Shown piece after piece: positions 53,256-62,797 of a stretch of DNA of 64,000 nucleotides. The position numbers and the translations under genes are program-made. Each line of letters starts with the position of its first letter. Position 1 is the stretch's first letter. Source of the DNA: Paraburkholderia tropica (GTDB lineage Bacteria > Pseudomonadota > Gammaproteobacteria > Burkholderiales > Burkholderiaceae); contig NZ_CAJZAR010000069.1 of NCBI RefSeq assembly GCF_914484835.1, forward strand, positions 214 to 64,213. Direction: 5' to 3'. The notes under the pieces were generated by a model that searched no databases, had not been told where the DNA came from, and saw nothing but the letters and a program-made list of their open reading frames with translations.

Positions 53256-53394
53256 GTTGACTCTCCACTTCAATCAATTGGGGTGACGCGCGCGCGGCCT
53301 CGCGCCGCGCGTCGATCGTGCAAGCATAAGGGAAACGTCCGTGCGCTGCGCGAAGGCGCGCACGGCATCCCGGCCCGAGGGCCGCGATTATCGC

Positions 53395-54036
53395 CTACTC
53401 GCGGCCCGCCGCTGCCTGCCTGCGGAAAACGAGGCTGAAATTATTCGCCGGCATCGCCACCACGGCCTCGCAGACGAGCCCTTCGGCCGCCGCGAGCGCC
53501 TCCACTTCCTCCATGTCGCGCACGCCCCAGGACGGGTCGCGCGCGCGCAGATCGGCGTCGAAGGCTTCGTTGCTCGGCGCCGTGTGCGCGCCGCCGCGCC
53601 GGTACGGGCCATACAGCACCAGCGCGCCGCCATCCGCAAGCCGCGCGCCCGCGCCTTTCAGCAAGGCAACAGCGGCTTCCCACGGCGCAATATGAATCAT
53701 GTTGACGCAGACGATGGCGTCGACCTGGCCGATCGGCCAGGGTTCGCGGCGCACGTCGAGATCGAGCGGCTCGCGCAGATTGGCGAGCCCCGTGTGCGCG
53801 CGCCAGGCGGACACCGAGGCGCGGGCGCGCGGGTCGGCGTCGCTCGGCTGCCAGTCGATGCCGGGCAGCGCGGAAGCGAAATGCACCGCGTGCTGGCCGG
53901 TGCCGCTGGCGATTTCGAGCACGGTGCCGCGCGCGGGCAAGGCGCCGCGCAGCACGTCGAGGATCGGCGCGGCGTTGCGTTCGGCCGCGGGCGCGTGCAG
54001 GCGCTCGGGGCGCGGGCTGGGATCGGAAACGGTCAT
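53395..54036 (-). CDS. DUF938 family SAM-dependent methyltransferase (213 aa)
   Basis: A Rossmann-type methyltransferase with motif I VLEIASGTGQHAVHFASALP, the family stretch WQPSDADPRARASVSAW, then IVCVNMIHIAPWEA and LVLYGPYRRGG. The substrate is unknown. It ends a likely minus-strand group of four (oxidoreductase-like, sirtuin, PPOX-like, DUF938), 28 bp after its neighbour. Confidence 0.82.
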   Translation of the reverse strand: MTVSDPSPRPERLHAPAAERNAAPILDVLRGALPARGTVLEIASGTGQHAVHFASALPGIDWQPSDADPRARASVSAWRAHTGLANLREPLDLDVRREPWPIGQVDAIVCVNMIHIAPWEAAVALLKGAGARLADGGALVLYGPYRRGGAHTAPSNEAFDADLRARDPSWGVRDMEEVEALAAAEGLVCEAVVAMPANNFSLVFRRQAAAGRE

Positions 54037-54064
54037 ATGAAACGGAAAAATGGAGAAGGTGCGC

Positions 54065-54682
54065 TCAGTACAGGCTTTTCTTCATGCGCTCGGCGAGATC
54101 GGCTTCATAGCGTGCGGCGTCGAACGATTCGCCGTATTGCTCGTCGTTCACGCGGCGCAGCATGTCGCCCGCGCTCGGCAGCTGCGAGCGCTCGACGTGG
54201 CGCGACGCGTCCCAGAGGTTCGAGCGCGCGATCGCCTTCGCGCAATGGAAATAGACGCTCTCGACGTCGATCAGCATCACCGAGCGCGGCGGCTTGCCGT
54301 CGACGGCGAAGCGTTCGAGCAGCCCGGCGTCGACGCTCACGCGCGCGCGGCCGTTCACGCGCAGCATCTCGCCCACGCCCGGCACCATGAACAGCAGGCC
54401 GACCTGCGGCGCGGCCACCACGTTGCGCAGACTGTCGACGCGATTGTTGCCGGGCCGGTCGGGCAGCGCGAGCGTGCGCTCGTCGAGCACGCGCACGAAG
54501 CCCGGCGCGTCGCCGCGCGGCGAGCAGTCGAGGCCGTCCGGCCCGCCCGTGGCCAGCACGACAAACGGCGAAAGCTCGATGAAGCGGCGGTAATCCGCGT
54601 TCACGTGGTCGATTTCCTTGCGCAGCGCGCGCTCGTGCGGCGTGCCGTAATGGGCTTCGAGTTCGGCGGTCGTGGTCAGCAT
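54065..54682 (-). CDS. Pyridoxamine 5'-phosphate oxidase-fold protein (205 aa)
   Basis: A split-barrel flavin- or F420-binding-type protein. FVVLATGGPDGLDCSPRGDA and DRPGNNRVDSLRNVV are typical of the MSMEG_1061-like pyridoxamine phosphate oxidase-related group. The substrate is unknown, and true PdxH activity is unlikely. It lies 67 bp after the sirtuin gene. Confidence 0.8.
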   Translation of the reverse strand: MLTTTAELEAHYGTPHERALRKEIDHVNADYRRFIELSPFVVLATGGPDGLDCSPRGDAPGFVRVLDERTLALPDRPGNNRVDSLRNVVAAPQVGLLFMVPGVGEMLRVNGRARVSVDAGLLERFAVDGKPPRSVMLIDVESVYFHCAKAIARSNLWDASRHVERSQLPSAGDMLRRVNDEQYGESFDAARYEADLAERMKKSLY

Positions 54683-54749
54683 CGGTCGGCTTCCTGTCGA
54701 TTTCCTGTCGATTTCCGTCCCGCTTGCGGCGATAAAAACGGCGCGAAAT

Positions 54750-55631
54750 TCACACGCCGAGCCGCGCCGCCAGCGCGTCGAGCGTCGCGGCGCACGGCGC
54801 CTCGACTTTGAGCGCGAGCAGCGGATCGGCGCGCGTCTTGCCGAGGTTGATCGCGGCCACGGGCTTGCCGCGCTGCTGCGCCCACGCGCAGAAGCGATAG
54901 CCCGAATACACCATCAGCGACGAGCCGACCACGAGCACCGCATCGGCATCATCGAGCGCCGCCGACGCCGACGCCACGCGCTCGCGCGGCACGTTCTCGC
55001 CGAAAAACACCACCGACGGCTTGAGTATGCCGCCGCAAGCTTCGCAGGCCGGAATGTCGAAGGCGTGTTCGCCGTCGAAGTCGAGATGGGCGTCGCCGTC
55101 GGCGGCCGGTTCCGCGAACGCGCCCGCGAGCGCCGGATTACGCGCCTCCAGCTGCGGCTGGATCGAGGCGCGCGTGTACTGCGCGCCGCAGGCGAGGCAA
55201 TGCACATGGCCGATGCTGCCGTGCAGTTCGATCACGCCGTGACTGCCCGCGCGCTGATGCAGGCCGTCGACGTTCTGCGTGACCAGCGCGCCCACGCGCC
55301 CCGCGGTTTCGAGCCGCGCGAGTGCGCGATGCGCGCCGTTGGGCTGCGCGAGCCCGACGGTCGGCCAGCCCAGCATGCTGCGCGCCCAATAACGGCGGCG
55401 CGAGCTGTCCGAGCCGAGAAACTCTTGCAGCGTGATCGGCGGCGAACGCTTCCAGGCACCGTTTTCGTCGCGATAACCGGGAATGCCCGAGTCCGTGCTG
55501 ATGCCCGCGCCGGTCAGCACGAACAGGCGCGGGTGGCGCTCGGCGAACGCCTGAAGCGCGTCGAGCGCATCCGGCGCATCCGGCACATTGGCGGGCGCAC
55601 TCACGGCAGGAAGATCGAGGGATTCGGACAT
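54750..55631 (-). CDS. NAD-dependent deacetylase, sirtuin family (293 aa)
   Basis: Removes acetyl or other acyl groups from lysine using NAD. The NAD site GAGISTDSGIPGYRD, TQNVDGLHQRAGS and the catalytic His137 (IELHGSIGHVH) are present. The zinc ribbon is intact: Cys145 and Cys148 (CLAC) and a later CEAC pair. I start at 55631 (MSESLDLPAV); the frame is open upstream. It belongs to the class II/SIRT4-like type by its longer zinc module. Confidence 0.9.
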   Translation of the reverse strand: MSESLDLPAVSAPANVPDAPDALDALQAFAERHPRLFVLTGAGISTDSGIPGYRDENGAWKRSPPITLQEFLGSDSSRRRYWARSMLGWPTVGLAQPNGAHRALARLETAGRVGALVTQNVDGLHQRAGSHGVIELHGSIGHVHCLACGAQYTRASIQPQLEARNPALAGAFAEPAADGDAHLDFDGEHAFDIPACEACGGILKPSVVFFGENVPRERVASASAALDDADAVLVVGSSLMVYSGYRFCAWAQQRGKPVAAINLGKTRADPLLALKVEAPCAATLDALAARLGV

Positions 55632-55671
55632 GACGGCTCGGCGGGGTTGGGGACGCAGGACGGCGCGGAAT

Positions 55672-55875
55672 TCAGCGCGGCGGTTCGGCCTCGGCGGCCT
55701 GGCGCGTGGCTTCGCGCCCTTCCCACTCCGCGAGCGCTTTGCGCCAGCGCTGCACCTCCTCGGCATAGAGATCGAAGATGCAGGGCTCGCAGCCGCTCTG
55801 GCAGCAATCGCCGTCGTTGGGCCGCTCGGGCGGTTCGGGGCGCGGGTCGTCCTCGGGACGCAAAGACAATGACAT
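55672..55875 (-). CDS. Oxidoreductase-like domain protein (67 aa)
   Basis: A very small protein with the conserved N-terminal oxidoreductase-like Cys motif CCQSGCEPCIFDLYAEE (four cysteines), known from Pfam Oxidored-like proteins of unknown function. The Cys cluster suggests metal or iron-sulfur binding. It is the first gene of the group with the sirtuin, 40 bp upstream of it. Confidence 0.7.
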   Translation of the reverse strand: MSLSLRPEDDPRPEPPERPNDGDCCQSGCEPCIFDLYAEEVQRWRKALAEWEGREATRQAAEAEPPR

Positions 55876-56002
55876 GGGGCAAACGTCGTAATGATTCGAC
55901 GTCCAGTATACGGGAGCGCGCGTTTGCGCGTGCGGGCGCCCCGCCGCCCGCCCAGCGCGCGCCGACGTCGCCCTACGCCGGCCTACGCCCGCCTACGCAC
56001 CT

Positions 56003-56812
56003 TCATCCGCGCCCAACGAACGGCATCTTCGTCGCCATGATCGTCATGAACTGGACGTTCGCGGCCAGCGGCAGCTGCGCCATGTGCAGCACCGCGTCGG
56101 CGACCAGTTCCACGTCCATCAGCGGCTCTACGGCGATCTCGCCGTTCGCCTGCGGCACGCCGCGCGCCATGCGCTCGGCCATGTCGGTGCCCGCGTTGCC
56201 GATGTCGATCTGGCCGCAGGCGATGTCGTAGCGCCGTCCGTCGAGCGACACCGACTTCGTGAGGCCGGTGATGGCGTGCTTGGTCGCCGTGTACGCGATG
56301 CTGAACGGACGCGGCGCATGCGCCGAAATCGAACCGTTGTTGATGATGCGTCCGCCTTGCGGGCTTTGCCGCTTCATCAGCGCGAACGCCGCGCGCGTGC
56401 AGAGAAAGACGCCGGTCAGGTTCGTATCGACCACGGCGCGCCAGTCCTCCACGGAAAGCTCGTCGATATCGACGGCCTTCGCGTTGCGCCCCGCGTTGTT
56501 GAACAGCAGATCGAGACGGCCATAGCGCTGGCGCACCGTCTCGAACAGCGACTCGACGGCCGCCGCGTCGCTGACATCGCACGGCACGGCCAGCGCGTCC
56601 TGGCCCGCCGCGCGCGCCTCGGCGGCGAGCGCGTCGAGCGGCTCGGCGCGGCGGCCCGTGAGCACGACCGCGTAGCCGTTCGCGAGCAGCTTGCGCGCGC
56701 ACGCGCGGCCGATGCCGCTGCCCGCACCCGTCACGAGCGCCACCTTGCGCGCGTTGTTTTGCTGACTTTCCTGCGTCTGTTCCTGCGTCTGTTCCTGCGT
56801 TGCCTCAGTCAT
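56003..56812 (-). CDS. Short-chain dehydrogenase/reductase (269 aa)
   Basis: An NAD(P)-dependent oxidoreductase of the classical SDR type with TGAGSGIGRA, NNAGRNA, catalytic Ser in NNGSISAHAP and Tyr/Lys in YTATKHAITG. The substrate is unknown. The first 20 residues are a Gln/Glu/Thr repeat (TQEQTQEQTQESQ) from a short DNA duplication. It lies 36 bp after a LysR gene on the same strand, which may control it. Confidence 0.88.
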   Translation of the reverse strand: MTEATQEQTQEQTQESQQNNARKVALVTGAGSGIGRACARKLLANGYAVVLTGRRAEPLDALAAEARAAGQDALAVPCDVSDAAAVESLFETVRQRYGRLDLLFNNAGRNAKAVDIDELSVEDWRAVVDTNLTGVFLCTRAAFALMKRQSPQGGRIINNGSISAHAPRPFSIAYTATKHAITGLTKSVSLDGRRYDIACGQIDIGNAGTDMAERMARGVPQANGEIAVEPLMDVELVADAVLHMAQLPLAANVQFMTIMATKMPFVGRG

Positions 56813-56848
56813 CGTGCCTGCCTCGTTTGCTTCGATCGTTGTTGACCT

Positions 56849-57733
56849 TCAATCCTGTGCGAATCCCGCGCGCAGCACGTCGACGAACGCGTTGCCCGCC
56901 TGCGAATCCATGCCGCCATCGCGCCACATCGCGAACACGCCCACGCTCAACTCCGGCTCGACGCGCCGGATCGCGACCGGCTCGCCCGCGCTTTTCGCCG
57001 TGATTTCGTCGAGCAGCACGCGCCCCACGCCGCGCGCCGCGAGCGAGCGCGCCACGTACCAGGTCTGCGCCTCGACCACGGCGAGCCGCCCTTCCACGCC
57101 CTGCGTTTCGAGCAGATGCCCGATGGTCTCGCCGAGCGGATCGACGTTGCCGATGCTGATCCAGTCGCCCGCGACCACGTCCTGCAAGGCGAGCGGCACA
57201 TCGGCGGGCGTCGGCTCGTCGGGCGGCGCGACGCAGACCACAGCCGTGCGCCCGAGTTCGAGCGAGGCGATGCCTGGCCACGCAGGCGGGTTGATCGCCA
57301 CGCCAATGTCAAGCTCGCGCGTGAGCAGCGCGTTGAACAGTTCGTGCGTGTGGCGCGTCTGGATCTGCAGCGAGACCTCGGGATAGCTCGCGCGAAACGC
57401 CTGCACGGCCTGCGGAATCAGGCTCAGGCCCAGACTCGGCAGACAGCCGATGCGCAGCAGCCCTTGCGGCTGCAGCGCGAGATTGCGCGCGAGGTCGCGG
57501 ATGCTGTCGAGGCTCGTTTGCAGCTTCTGGGTTTCGGCGAACAGCAGTTCGGCTTCGCGCGTCGGTTGCAGCCGCCCGTGCGTGCGCGCGAACAGCTTGA
57601 GGCCCGCGCTGCGTTCGGCATGCGCGAGCACCTTGCTCACGGCGGGCTGCGAGACGCACAGCAGCTCGGCCGCCTTCGAGAGCGAGCCCGTGCGCATGAT
57701 CGCGTGAAAGACTTCGATGTGGCGTAGACGCAT
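56849..57733 (-). CDS. LysR-family transcriptional regulator (294 aa)
   Basis: It has a winged helix (MRLRHIEVFHAIMRTGSLSK, VSQPAVSKVLAHAE) and a substrate-binding domain with INPPAWPGIASLELG. The pattern is like regulators of amino acid or opine catabolism (NocR/OccR-like), but the effector is unknown. I start at 57733; an upstream start at 57772 adds 13 residues. It is probably cotranscribed with the SDR gene. Confidence 0.85.
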   Translation of the reverse strand: MRLRHIEVFHAIMRTGSLSKAAELLCVSQPAVSKVLAHAERSAGLKLFARTHGRLQPTREAELLFAETQKLQTSLDSIRDLARNLALQPQGLLRIGCLPSLGLSLIPQAVQAFRASYPEVSLQIQTRHTHELFNALLTRELDIGVAINPPAWPGIASLELGRTAVVCVAPPDEPTPADVPLALQDVVAGDWISIGNVDPLGETIGHLLETQGVEGRLAVVEAQTWYVARSLAARGVGRVLLDEITAKSAGEPVAIRRVEPELSVGVFAMWRDGGMDSQAGNAFVDVLRAGFAQD

Positions 57734-57793
57734 GAGGCGCGGGCCGCCCGGCGCGGCAAGGCAAAAGCGCAAGGATAGCGCGTCAGCCGGGCC

Positions 57794-59209
57794 TCACACG
57801 CGGAAGTCGGCGGCCATGTCCTCGTCGCTGCGCGCGACGATCTTGCCGCTGCGCGCCGCCTTCACGAACAGGTCGTAATCCTGCTCGACCTGATCGGCGT
57901 AAGCGAAGCCGTATTCGACGAGCGCTTCGGCGAACTGATCGCTGCGGCCGATATACGACGCGATCTCGATGGCCGCGTTGCCCGACTTCGCGTGCGCGCG
58001 CGCCATCGCCCAGCCGCACAGGCGTCCGTAGCCCGCGAGCAGCGTGCTGTCGAGCAGTTCGAGATCGACGGACAGCTTCATGTCGCGCAACTGGCGGAAG
58101 TAGAAATGACGCCCCGACGGCCCCGTCGACCAGCCGAGAAAGATATCGCTCGCGGCCTGCAGCAGACGCTGCCCCTGCACGACGCGCGCGCCTTCGTGCT
58201 TGAACGCGGGCGACTTGAAGTGCTGCGCGATCACCGAGCGGCGCGCCTCCTTGACCTGGAGAAACAGCGGCTTGCCGTGATGATCGACGAGCAGGATGAC
58301 GAGGCAGCGCGTACCCACGCTGCCCACGCCCACGACCTTGAAGACGAGATCCTGGAGCGCGAAGTGTTCGAGCAGTTCGCGCCGGTCGGGCGCGAGCGTC
58401 TTCAGATACGCCTCGTAAGTGGGCTCGATGAGCGTGCGCCAGTCGTCGAACGTGAGCCAGCTATCCTCGGCTTCGTAGAGCGTGTTCGGGCCGTGCACGT
58501 GAAAGAGCGCGGGCGGCGCGTCGCGCACGATCCAGTGGCCCGACGCGTCGTCGCGATGCGCGAGCTTCTCCAGCATGCTTTCGTGCGTGCGGCCCGCCGC
58601 CTTCTCCATGCCGCGGCGGATCAGACGCCGGCCCTCGGGCGTGAGCGCCGTCTCGACCATGCGGTCGAAGGTGATCTTGTCGTACCAGAGTTCGAGCGCG
58701 CCGTAGTCGGCGTACTGGCGCATGCGGTCGCGATAGGTGTTCACCACCGTCATCACGAGGTCCTCGGCCACGCCGCGCGAGTAGCGCATGTGCCGCGCCG
58801 CCACCACGAAGCTCGCGACGAGGCGCTTGAGGTCCCATTCCCACGGGCCGGGCGCGACTTCGTCGAAGTCGTTGAGATCGAAGACGAGTTGACGCTCGGG
58901 CGTGGCGAAGCCGCCGAAATTAAGCAGATGGCCGTCGCCGCAAATCTGCATGACCATGCCGGTGTTCGGCACCTGGGCGAGGTCGTGCGCCTGGAGGATC
59001 GCGCTGCCGCGAAAGAACGTGAACGGCGAGACGATCATGCGGCCATAGCGCAGCGGCACGAGGTTCGGCACGCGCCCTTCGCTGCTCGCCTGCAGCAGCT
59101 TGAGCGGATCGCGATGCAGCTCGCCGACCAGCTTGTGGCTCGAACGTTTCGCCCGCTCGCGCGCGGCGCGTCCGGCCGCTTCGCGTTCTGCAACGGTCTT
59201 TCCATTCAT
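57794..59209 (-). CDS. DUF2252 family protein, kinase-like fold (471 aa)
   Basis: A cytoplasmic protein of the DUF2252 family, distantly related to aminoglycoside-phosphotransferase/kinase folds. VMQICGDGHLLNFGGFATPE and FDLNDFDEVAPGPWEWDLKR are the conserved motifs and may hold the catalytic Asp residues. The function is unknown. I start at 59209 (MNGKTVAEREAAGR), the usual beginning; the long frame upstream is the antisense of gltS. It diverges from gltS. Confidence 0.82.
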   Translation of the reverse strand: MNGKTVAEREAAGRAARERAKRSSHKLVGELHRDPLKLLQASSEGRVPNLVPLRYGRMIVSPFTFFRGSAILQAHDLAQVPNTGMVMQICGDGHLLNFGGFATPERQLVFDLNDFDEVAPGPWEWDLKRLVASFVVAARHMRYSRGVAEDLVMTVVNTYRDRMRQYADYGALELWYDKITFDRMVETALTPEGRRLIRRGMEKAAGRTHESMLEKLAHRDDASGHWIVRDAPPALFHVHGPNTLYEAEDSWLTFDDWRTLIEPTYEAYLKTLAPDRRELLEHFALQDLVFKVVGVGSVGTRCLVILLVDHHGKPLFLQVKEARRSVIAQHFKSPAFKHEGARVVQGQRLLQAASDIFLGWSTGPSGRHFYFRQLRDMKLSVDLELLDSTLLAGYGRLCGWAMARAHAKSGNAAIEIASYIGRSDQFAEALVEYGFAYADQVEQDYDLFVKAARSGKIVARSDEDMAADFRV

Positions 59210-59476
59210 GAACGGCTCCCGTCCTGGATGACATTGACGACCCGTAATGCGCCCGGCATCGGCGCGTCCGCGAAGGCGCGCCAGCCTGCCGTATTTAAGC
59301 GTGCGGCCCTCATTTGCGCAAGCGCGGCGATCCATGCGATCCATGCGATTCGATGCGTGCACAAGGTCCGCGCAGCGCACGCGGCGCTCGTGTACCGTGC
59401 GGATTGACCTCGCGCGGACCGCCGGGTTCACGCCGCCCCGCTCCACGCTCGACCATCGCCGTCTCACGAGGCCTGC

Positions 59477-60715
59477 ATGAACATCGGTGTCTATGGAACG
59501 CTCGTCGCCGCATCGCTCGTCCTGCTGCTCGGCAACCGGCTGCTGGCCGCGCTGCCGCTGCTGCGCAAATGGACGATCCCCGAGCCCGTGGCGGGCGGCC
59601 TCGTCGTCGCGCTCGCGCTGTTCGGCCTGCATGCGTTCGCGCATGTGGACGTGCGCTTCGACGCCTCGCTGCAATCGCCGCTGATGCTCGCGTTCTTCGC
59701 GACCATCGGCCTGAACGCCAATCTCGCGAGCCTCAAATCGGGCGGTCCGATGCTCGCGCGTTTTCTCGCCGTGGTGATCGGCCTGCTCGTGCTGCAAAAC
59801 GTGGTGGGCATCGGGCTCGCGCTCGCGCTGCGCGTCGATCCGCTGTTCGGGCTGCTCGGCGGCTCGGTCTCGCTCGCGGGCGGACACGGCACGGGCGCGG
59901 CGTGGGGCGAAGTCTTCACCGAGCGGCACGGCCTGGAGTCGGCGACCGAAGCGGCCATCGCGTGCGCGACGTTCGGCCTCGTGATGGGCGGCATCCTCGG
60001 CGGCCCGGTCGCGCAGCGGCTGCTCAAGCGCATCGGCCACGCGCCTGGCCCATCCGCCACAGCCGCCACACCCGCCACACCCGATGCTCCCGCCAAAGCC
60101 AGCGCCGAAGCACCCTACGCCTTCGAGGAACCCAAAGCCGAGCAGGCGACCACGCCCGCCGTCTTCATCGAAACGCTGACGCTCATCGCCATCAGTCTCG
60201 CCGTCGGCGACGTGATCGCCGGCTGGATCGCGGGCACGCCGTTCGAGTTGCCGGGCTTCGTCTGCACGCTGTTCGTGGCGGTGCTGCTCGCCAACGGACT
60301 CGCGCTCCTGGGCCGACCGATCGCCGAACACGCAGTCGCGCTGATCGGCAACGTGAGCCTCGCGCTCTTTCTCGCGATGGCGCTCATGACGCTGCGCCTC
60401 TGGGACCTCGCCGCGCTCGCGCTGCCGGTATTCTCGATCCTCGTCGCGCAGACCGTGATGATGGTGCTGTACGCGATGTTCGTGACGTTCCCCGTGATGG
60501 GCCGCAACTACGACGCCGTCGTGCTTTCCGCCGGGCATTGCGGTTTCGGCCTCGGCGCGACGCCCACCGCCATCGCCAACATGCAGGCCGTGACCGCGCG
60601 CTTCGGCCACTCGCACCTGGCCTTCCTCGTGGTGCCGATGGTGGCCGCGTTCTTCATCGATATCGCCAACGCCATCGTCATCAAGCTGTTTCTCGCGCTG
60701 CCGATTTTCGGGTGA
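59477..60715 (+). CDS. gltS: Sodium/glutamate symporter
   Basis: Imports glutamate with sodium. A 412-aa membrane protein with the two pseudo-repeats of the ESS family, each with a re-entrant loop: GGSVSLAGGHGTGAAWGEVF and SAGHCGFGLGATPTAIANMQ. The central loop is lengthened by Ala/Pro/Thr residues (about 190-225). The start at 59477 follows GAGGCCTGC. It diverges from DUF2252; the 267-bp spacer has no gene. Confidence 0.93.
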   Translation: MNIGVYGTLVAASLVLLLGNRLLAALPLLRKWTIPEPVAGGLVVALALFGLHAFAHVDVRFDASLQSPLMLAFFATIGLNANLASLKSGGPMLARFLAVVIGLLVLQNVVGIGLALALRVDPLFGLLGGSVSLAGGHGTGAAWGEVFTERHGLESATEAAIACATFGLVMGGILGGPVAQRLLKRIGHAPGPSATAATPATPDAPAKASAEAPYAFEEPKAEQATTPAVFIETLTLIAISLAVGDVIAGWIAGTPFELPGFVCTLFVAVLLANGLALLGRPIAEHAVALIGNVSLALFLAMALMTLRLWDLAALALPVFSILVAQTVMMVLYAMFVTFPVMGRNYDAVVLSAGHCGFGLGATPTAIANMQAVTARFGHSHLAFLVVPMVAAFFIDIANAIVIKLFLALPIFG

Positions 60716-60828
60716 ATTTTGCATCGGCGAAGCGGCGCGCGCCGGCGCGCTAGAATCGCGGAATGCGCGCTTGCGCGCGTGGCTGCGCGCGCCATCGCGT
60801 ACCTTCATACGATTCGCCGAGCACGATC

Positions 60829-61449
60829 ATGTCCCTCTCCGCCTGGCTGTTTTTCCTGCCCGCCTGCTTCGCGCTGAACATGGCGCCGGGCCCGAACAAC
60901 CTGCTGTCGATCAACGTGGCCGCACGCCACGGATTCGGGCGCGCGTTCGTGGGCGGACTCGGCCGGCTGCTGGCCTTCGCGGCGATGATCGCGCTCGCGG
61001 CCACCGGCCTCGCGGTCGTGCTGCGCGCCTCCGAAGCCGTGTTCTTCGCGATCAAGCTCGCGGGCGCGGCCTATCTCGTGTGGCTCGCCGTGCAGCTCTG
61101 GCGCAGCGACGACGCGCCCGTCGGCATGAAACTCGACAGCGACGCCACGCTCGCGCGCCTCGCCTGGCGCGAGTGCCTCGTGGCGGCGGGCAATCCGAAG
61201 GCGATTCTGGTTTTCACGGCCTTCCTGCCGCAATTCGTCGACGTGACGAAGCCGATGCTCGCGCAATTCGGCGTGCTCGGCGCGAGCTTCCTCGTGCTCG
61301 AAACCATCGCGATCGCGCTCTACTCGCTCGCGGGCATGTACCTCGCGCGCTGGCTCACGCGCAGCACCGTGCGCCGCTGGTTCAACCGCGCGTGCGGCAC
61401 GTTTCTCGGCGCGATCGGCGTGAGTTTCCTGCTGGTCCGGCGCGGCTGA
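60829..61449 (+). CDS. LysE/RhtB-family amino acid exporter (206 aa)
   Basis: An inner-membrane exporter with six hydrophobic segments and the family signature NMAPGPNNLLSINVAARHGF in the first part. The substrate is unknown; relatives export lysine, threonine or homoserine. I start at 60829 (MSLSAWLFFLPACF), where the first helix begins. It follows gltS on the same strand after 113 bp. Confidence 0.88.
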   Translation: MSLSAWLFFLPACFALNMAPGPNNLLSINVAARHGFGRAFVGGLGRLLAFAAMIALAATGLAVVLRASEAVFFAIKLAGAAYLVWLAVQLWRSDDAPVGMKLDSDATLARLAWRECLVAAGNPKAILVFTAFLPQFVDVTKPMLAQFGVLGASFLVLETIAIALYSLAGMYLARWLTRSTVRRWFNRACGTFLGAIGVSFLLVRRG

Positions 61450-61684
61450 ACGCGCGCGGCGCGAGCGTCTTTTCGCGTCTCCGTTTGTGCTTCCGTATGC
61501 GCCATCATCCATAAGGTTTCGCTGATGATTTTGGCGAGAAACTTTAACTGTCGTTAATCGACAGCACCCCCTATGCTCGAACCATCGTCCGTCGCGCGGG
61601 CGTGCGTGTGCATTGCACATCCGGCACGCAGCGCTTGCAGCGCTTGAGCGGACACGCGGCTTTCAACGTCATTGGGGAATCGAT

Positions 61685-62662
61685 ATGAAGATCTGCATCT
61701 TCGGTGCGGGCGCGATCGGCGGCATGATGGGCGTGCAACTCGCACGCGCGGGCGCCGACGTGAGCTTCGTCGCGCGCGGCCCGCATCTGGCCGCCATGCG
61801 CGAGCGCGGCGCGCGTCTCTTGATGGACGGCGAGGAATACGTCGCCAAAGTACGGTGTACGAACGATCCGCGTGAACTCGGCGTGCAGGACGTGGTGATC
61901 GTCACGCTCAAGGCGCATTCGGTCGCGGGCGTGATCGACGCGATGCAGCCGCTGCTCGGCAAGCACACGGCCATCGTCACGGGCACCAACGGCATTCCGT
62001 ACTGGTACTTCCATCGCCACGGCGGCAAGTTCGAAGGCACGCGCCTCGAAAGCATCGACCCGGACGGCTCGCAGTGGACGCGCCTCGGCCCCGAGCGCGC
62101 GATCGGCTGCGTGCTCTACCCGGCCGCCGAAATCGACGAACCGGGGCTGATCCGCCATGTCTACGGCAAGAAATTCCCGATCGGCGAGCCGTCGGGCGAA
62201 CGTACGACGCGCATCGTGCAGTTGCAGGAAGCGATGACGGCGGCGGGCTTCGAGGCGCCGATCCGCGACAATATCCGCGACGAAATCTGGCTCAAGCTGT
62301 GGGGCAATCTCTGCTTCAATCCGATCAGCGCGCTCACGCACGCGACGCTCGACGTCATCACGCAGGACCCCGCCACGCGCGCCGTCGCGCGCACGATGAT
62401 GCTCGAAGGCCAGCGCATCGCGGAGCAGTTCGGCGTGCATTTCCGCGTGGATCTGGAGCGGCGTATCGACGGCGCGGGCGCAGTGGGCGCGCACAAGACC
62501 TCGATGCTCGTCGATCTCGAACAGGGCCGGCCGATGGAAATCGATCCGCTGCTGACCGTCGTGCAGGAGATGGGCCTGCTCGTCGGCGAACCGACGCCCG
62601 CCATCGACACCGTGCTCGCGCTCGTCAAGCAACGCGAACGCATGGCGAAGCAGGCGGCGTGA
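61685..62662 (+). CDS. panE: 2-dehydropantoate 2-reductase family protein
   Basis: Reduces ketopantoate to pantoate with NADPH in coenzyme A synthesis, or a related 2-keto acid. The Rossmann motif KICIFGAGAIGGMMGVQLAR, VIVTLKAHSV, the catalytic-Lys region IWLKLWGNLCFNPISALT and the Ser/Asp-containing SMLVDLEQGRPMEID are present. 325 aa. I start at 61685, after a TTGGGGAATCGAT upstream. Paralogues of PanE are common, so pantothenate synthesis is not certain. Confidence 0.85.
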   Translation: MKICIFGAGAIGGMMGVQLARAGADVSFVARGPHLAAMRERGARLLMDGEEYVAKVRCTNDPRELGVQDVVIVTLKAHSVAGVIDAMQPLLGKHTAIVTGTNGIPYWYFHRHGGKFEGTRLESIDPDGSQWTRLGPERAIGCVLYPAAEIDEPGLIRHVYGKKFPIGEPSGERTTRIVQLQEAMTAAGFEAPIRDNIRDEIWLKLWGNLCFNPISALTHATLDVITQDPATRAVARTMMLEGQRIAEQFGVHFRVDLERRIDGAGAVGAHKTSMLVDLEQGRPMEIDPLLTVVQEMGLLVGEPTPAIDTVLALVKQRERMAKQAA

Positions 62663-62718
62663 GGCGCGATAAGTCTCGGCAAGGCGCGTAGAAAGCGCCT
62701 TGTTTAAAGGGGTAAAAC

Positions 62719-62753
62719 AAAACGGACCGCATGAGAATGCGGTCCGTTTTTTT
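62719..62753 (+). terminator. Terminator between panE and the last LysR gene
   Basis: A perfect 14-bp stem AAAACGGACCGCAT (62719-62732), GAGA loop, complement to 62750, then TTT. It lies between converging genes and may serve both. Confidence 0.9.
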
Positions 62754-62797
62754 GCTTCGATTGAAAAAGCTGCGAGGGAAAAACGCAGACGCGACGA

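Noticed and set aside
59210..60808. Upstream extension of the DUF2252 frame
   Set aside because: It is antisense to gltS, low in complexity, and the family begins at MNGKTVAERE (59209).
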